DNA of 50,896 nucleotides, taken from the NCBI GenBank assembly GCA_964550125.1, contig CAZJWC010000008.1, forward strand, positions 1 to 50,896. Reading direction: 5' to 3'. Shown piece after piece: positions 50,780 through 50,896 of the stretch; position 1 is the first letter of the stretch, and every line of letters begins with the position of its first letter. Position numbers and translations under genes: made by a program. Origin of the DNA: CAZJWC01 sp964550125 (GTDB taxonomy: Bacteria; Bacillota; Clostridia; Christensenellales; Borkfalkiaceae). A model generated the notes under the pieces. It made no database searches. It saw only the letters and a program-made list of their open reading frames with translations, and had not been told where the DNA came from.

Positions 50780-50896
50780 GCTGTCGCGAAAAGATGGTTA
50801 GTTTTAAAAAAGTTTTAAAACTATTGGCTTTTGCCAAAAAATTGTAGATTGACAACTGCATAGCAAATTTTAAATTAATTTAAAAGGCAATAAAAT
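50780..50896 (+). ncRNA. Structured leader, likely start of a 16S rRNA operon
   Basis: No gene is visible after 50596. The leader has two hairpins: TAGTTTTAAAA with its complement (50799-50823) and TTGGC-TTTT-GCC AA (50824-50837), neither followed by a T-run. ATTGACAACTGCATAGC, near the end, resembles the TTGAAAACTG-type leader found just before 16S rRNA in Firmicutes. The window stops before the rRNA itself, so this is an inference. Confidence 0.5.

Noticed and set aside
1..50896. CRISPR arrays, tRNA genes, insertion sequences
   Set aside because: No regularly spaced direct repeats, no cloverleaf candidates and no transposase-like frames were seen on either strand.

Overview
The window is AT-rich, low-GC DNA from a spore-forming member of the Firmicutes, most likely an uncultured Clostridia lineage. 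The sporulation evidence is direct: spoIIGA-sigE-sigG, a YlmC/YmxH-family protein, a 22-codon spoVM and a PdaB-type deacetylase. Other Firmicutes signs are strong AGGAGG-type ribosome sites, frequent TTG starts, hrcA-grpE-dnaK-dnaJ order and promoters with near-consensus -35/-10 boxes 17 bp apart. I cannot name a species.

Layout. 1-170 is the 3' end of tuf. 335-4366 holds the spoIIG cluster, then three minus-strand genes (YlmC/YmxH, a short rubredoxin, a solitary murG). 4479-10203 has an alpha/beta hydrolase, a topoisomerase IV-like parE-parC pair and rpsU. 10343-15072 has an unknown 130-aa protein, pcrA and ligA. 15169-24205 is a long housekeeping run: yicC, a guanylate-kinase-like gene, rpoZ, priA, def, fmt, rsmB, rlmN, rpe, thiN, spoVM. 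Compared with the classic Bacillus order it lacks remA, prpC, prkC and rsgA, and the Gmk-like protein has lost its P-loop. 24206-32736 is the heat-shock cluster (two promoters, an unexplained operator-like palindrome, a half-degenerate CIRCE, hrcA-grpE-dnaK-dnaJ) followed by prmA-rsmE-mtaB-HIT. 32903-34392 holds pdaB and a tandem OB-fold SSB-like gene.

34407-46470 is the accessory part. Two minus-strand, membrane-anchored proteins with SH3-like repeats bracket a phage-type late regulator. After them comes an intact phage head module of the short-tailed P22-like type: large terminase, small packaging-associated protein, portal, scaffold, major capsid protein, connector, propeller-like tail accessory protein and one unknown. 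No integrase, repressor, replication, lysis, tail spike or ejection genes are seen, and ordinary chromosomal genes lie on both sides. This is the best candidate here for a domesticated capsid or gene-transfer-like system, though a degraded prophage is the main alternative.

46625-50596 has two tandem polytopic membrane proteins and an alpha-phosphohexomutase with a lysine/alanine-rich, histone H1-like tail. The window ends in a very strong promoter and a structured leader that looks like the start of an rRNA operon. No CRISPR arrays, tRNA genes or insertion sequences were seen. No gene-free stretch is longer than about 300 bases.
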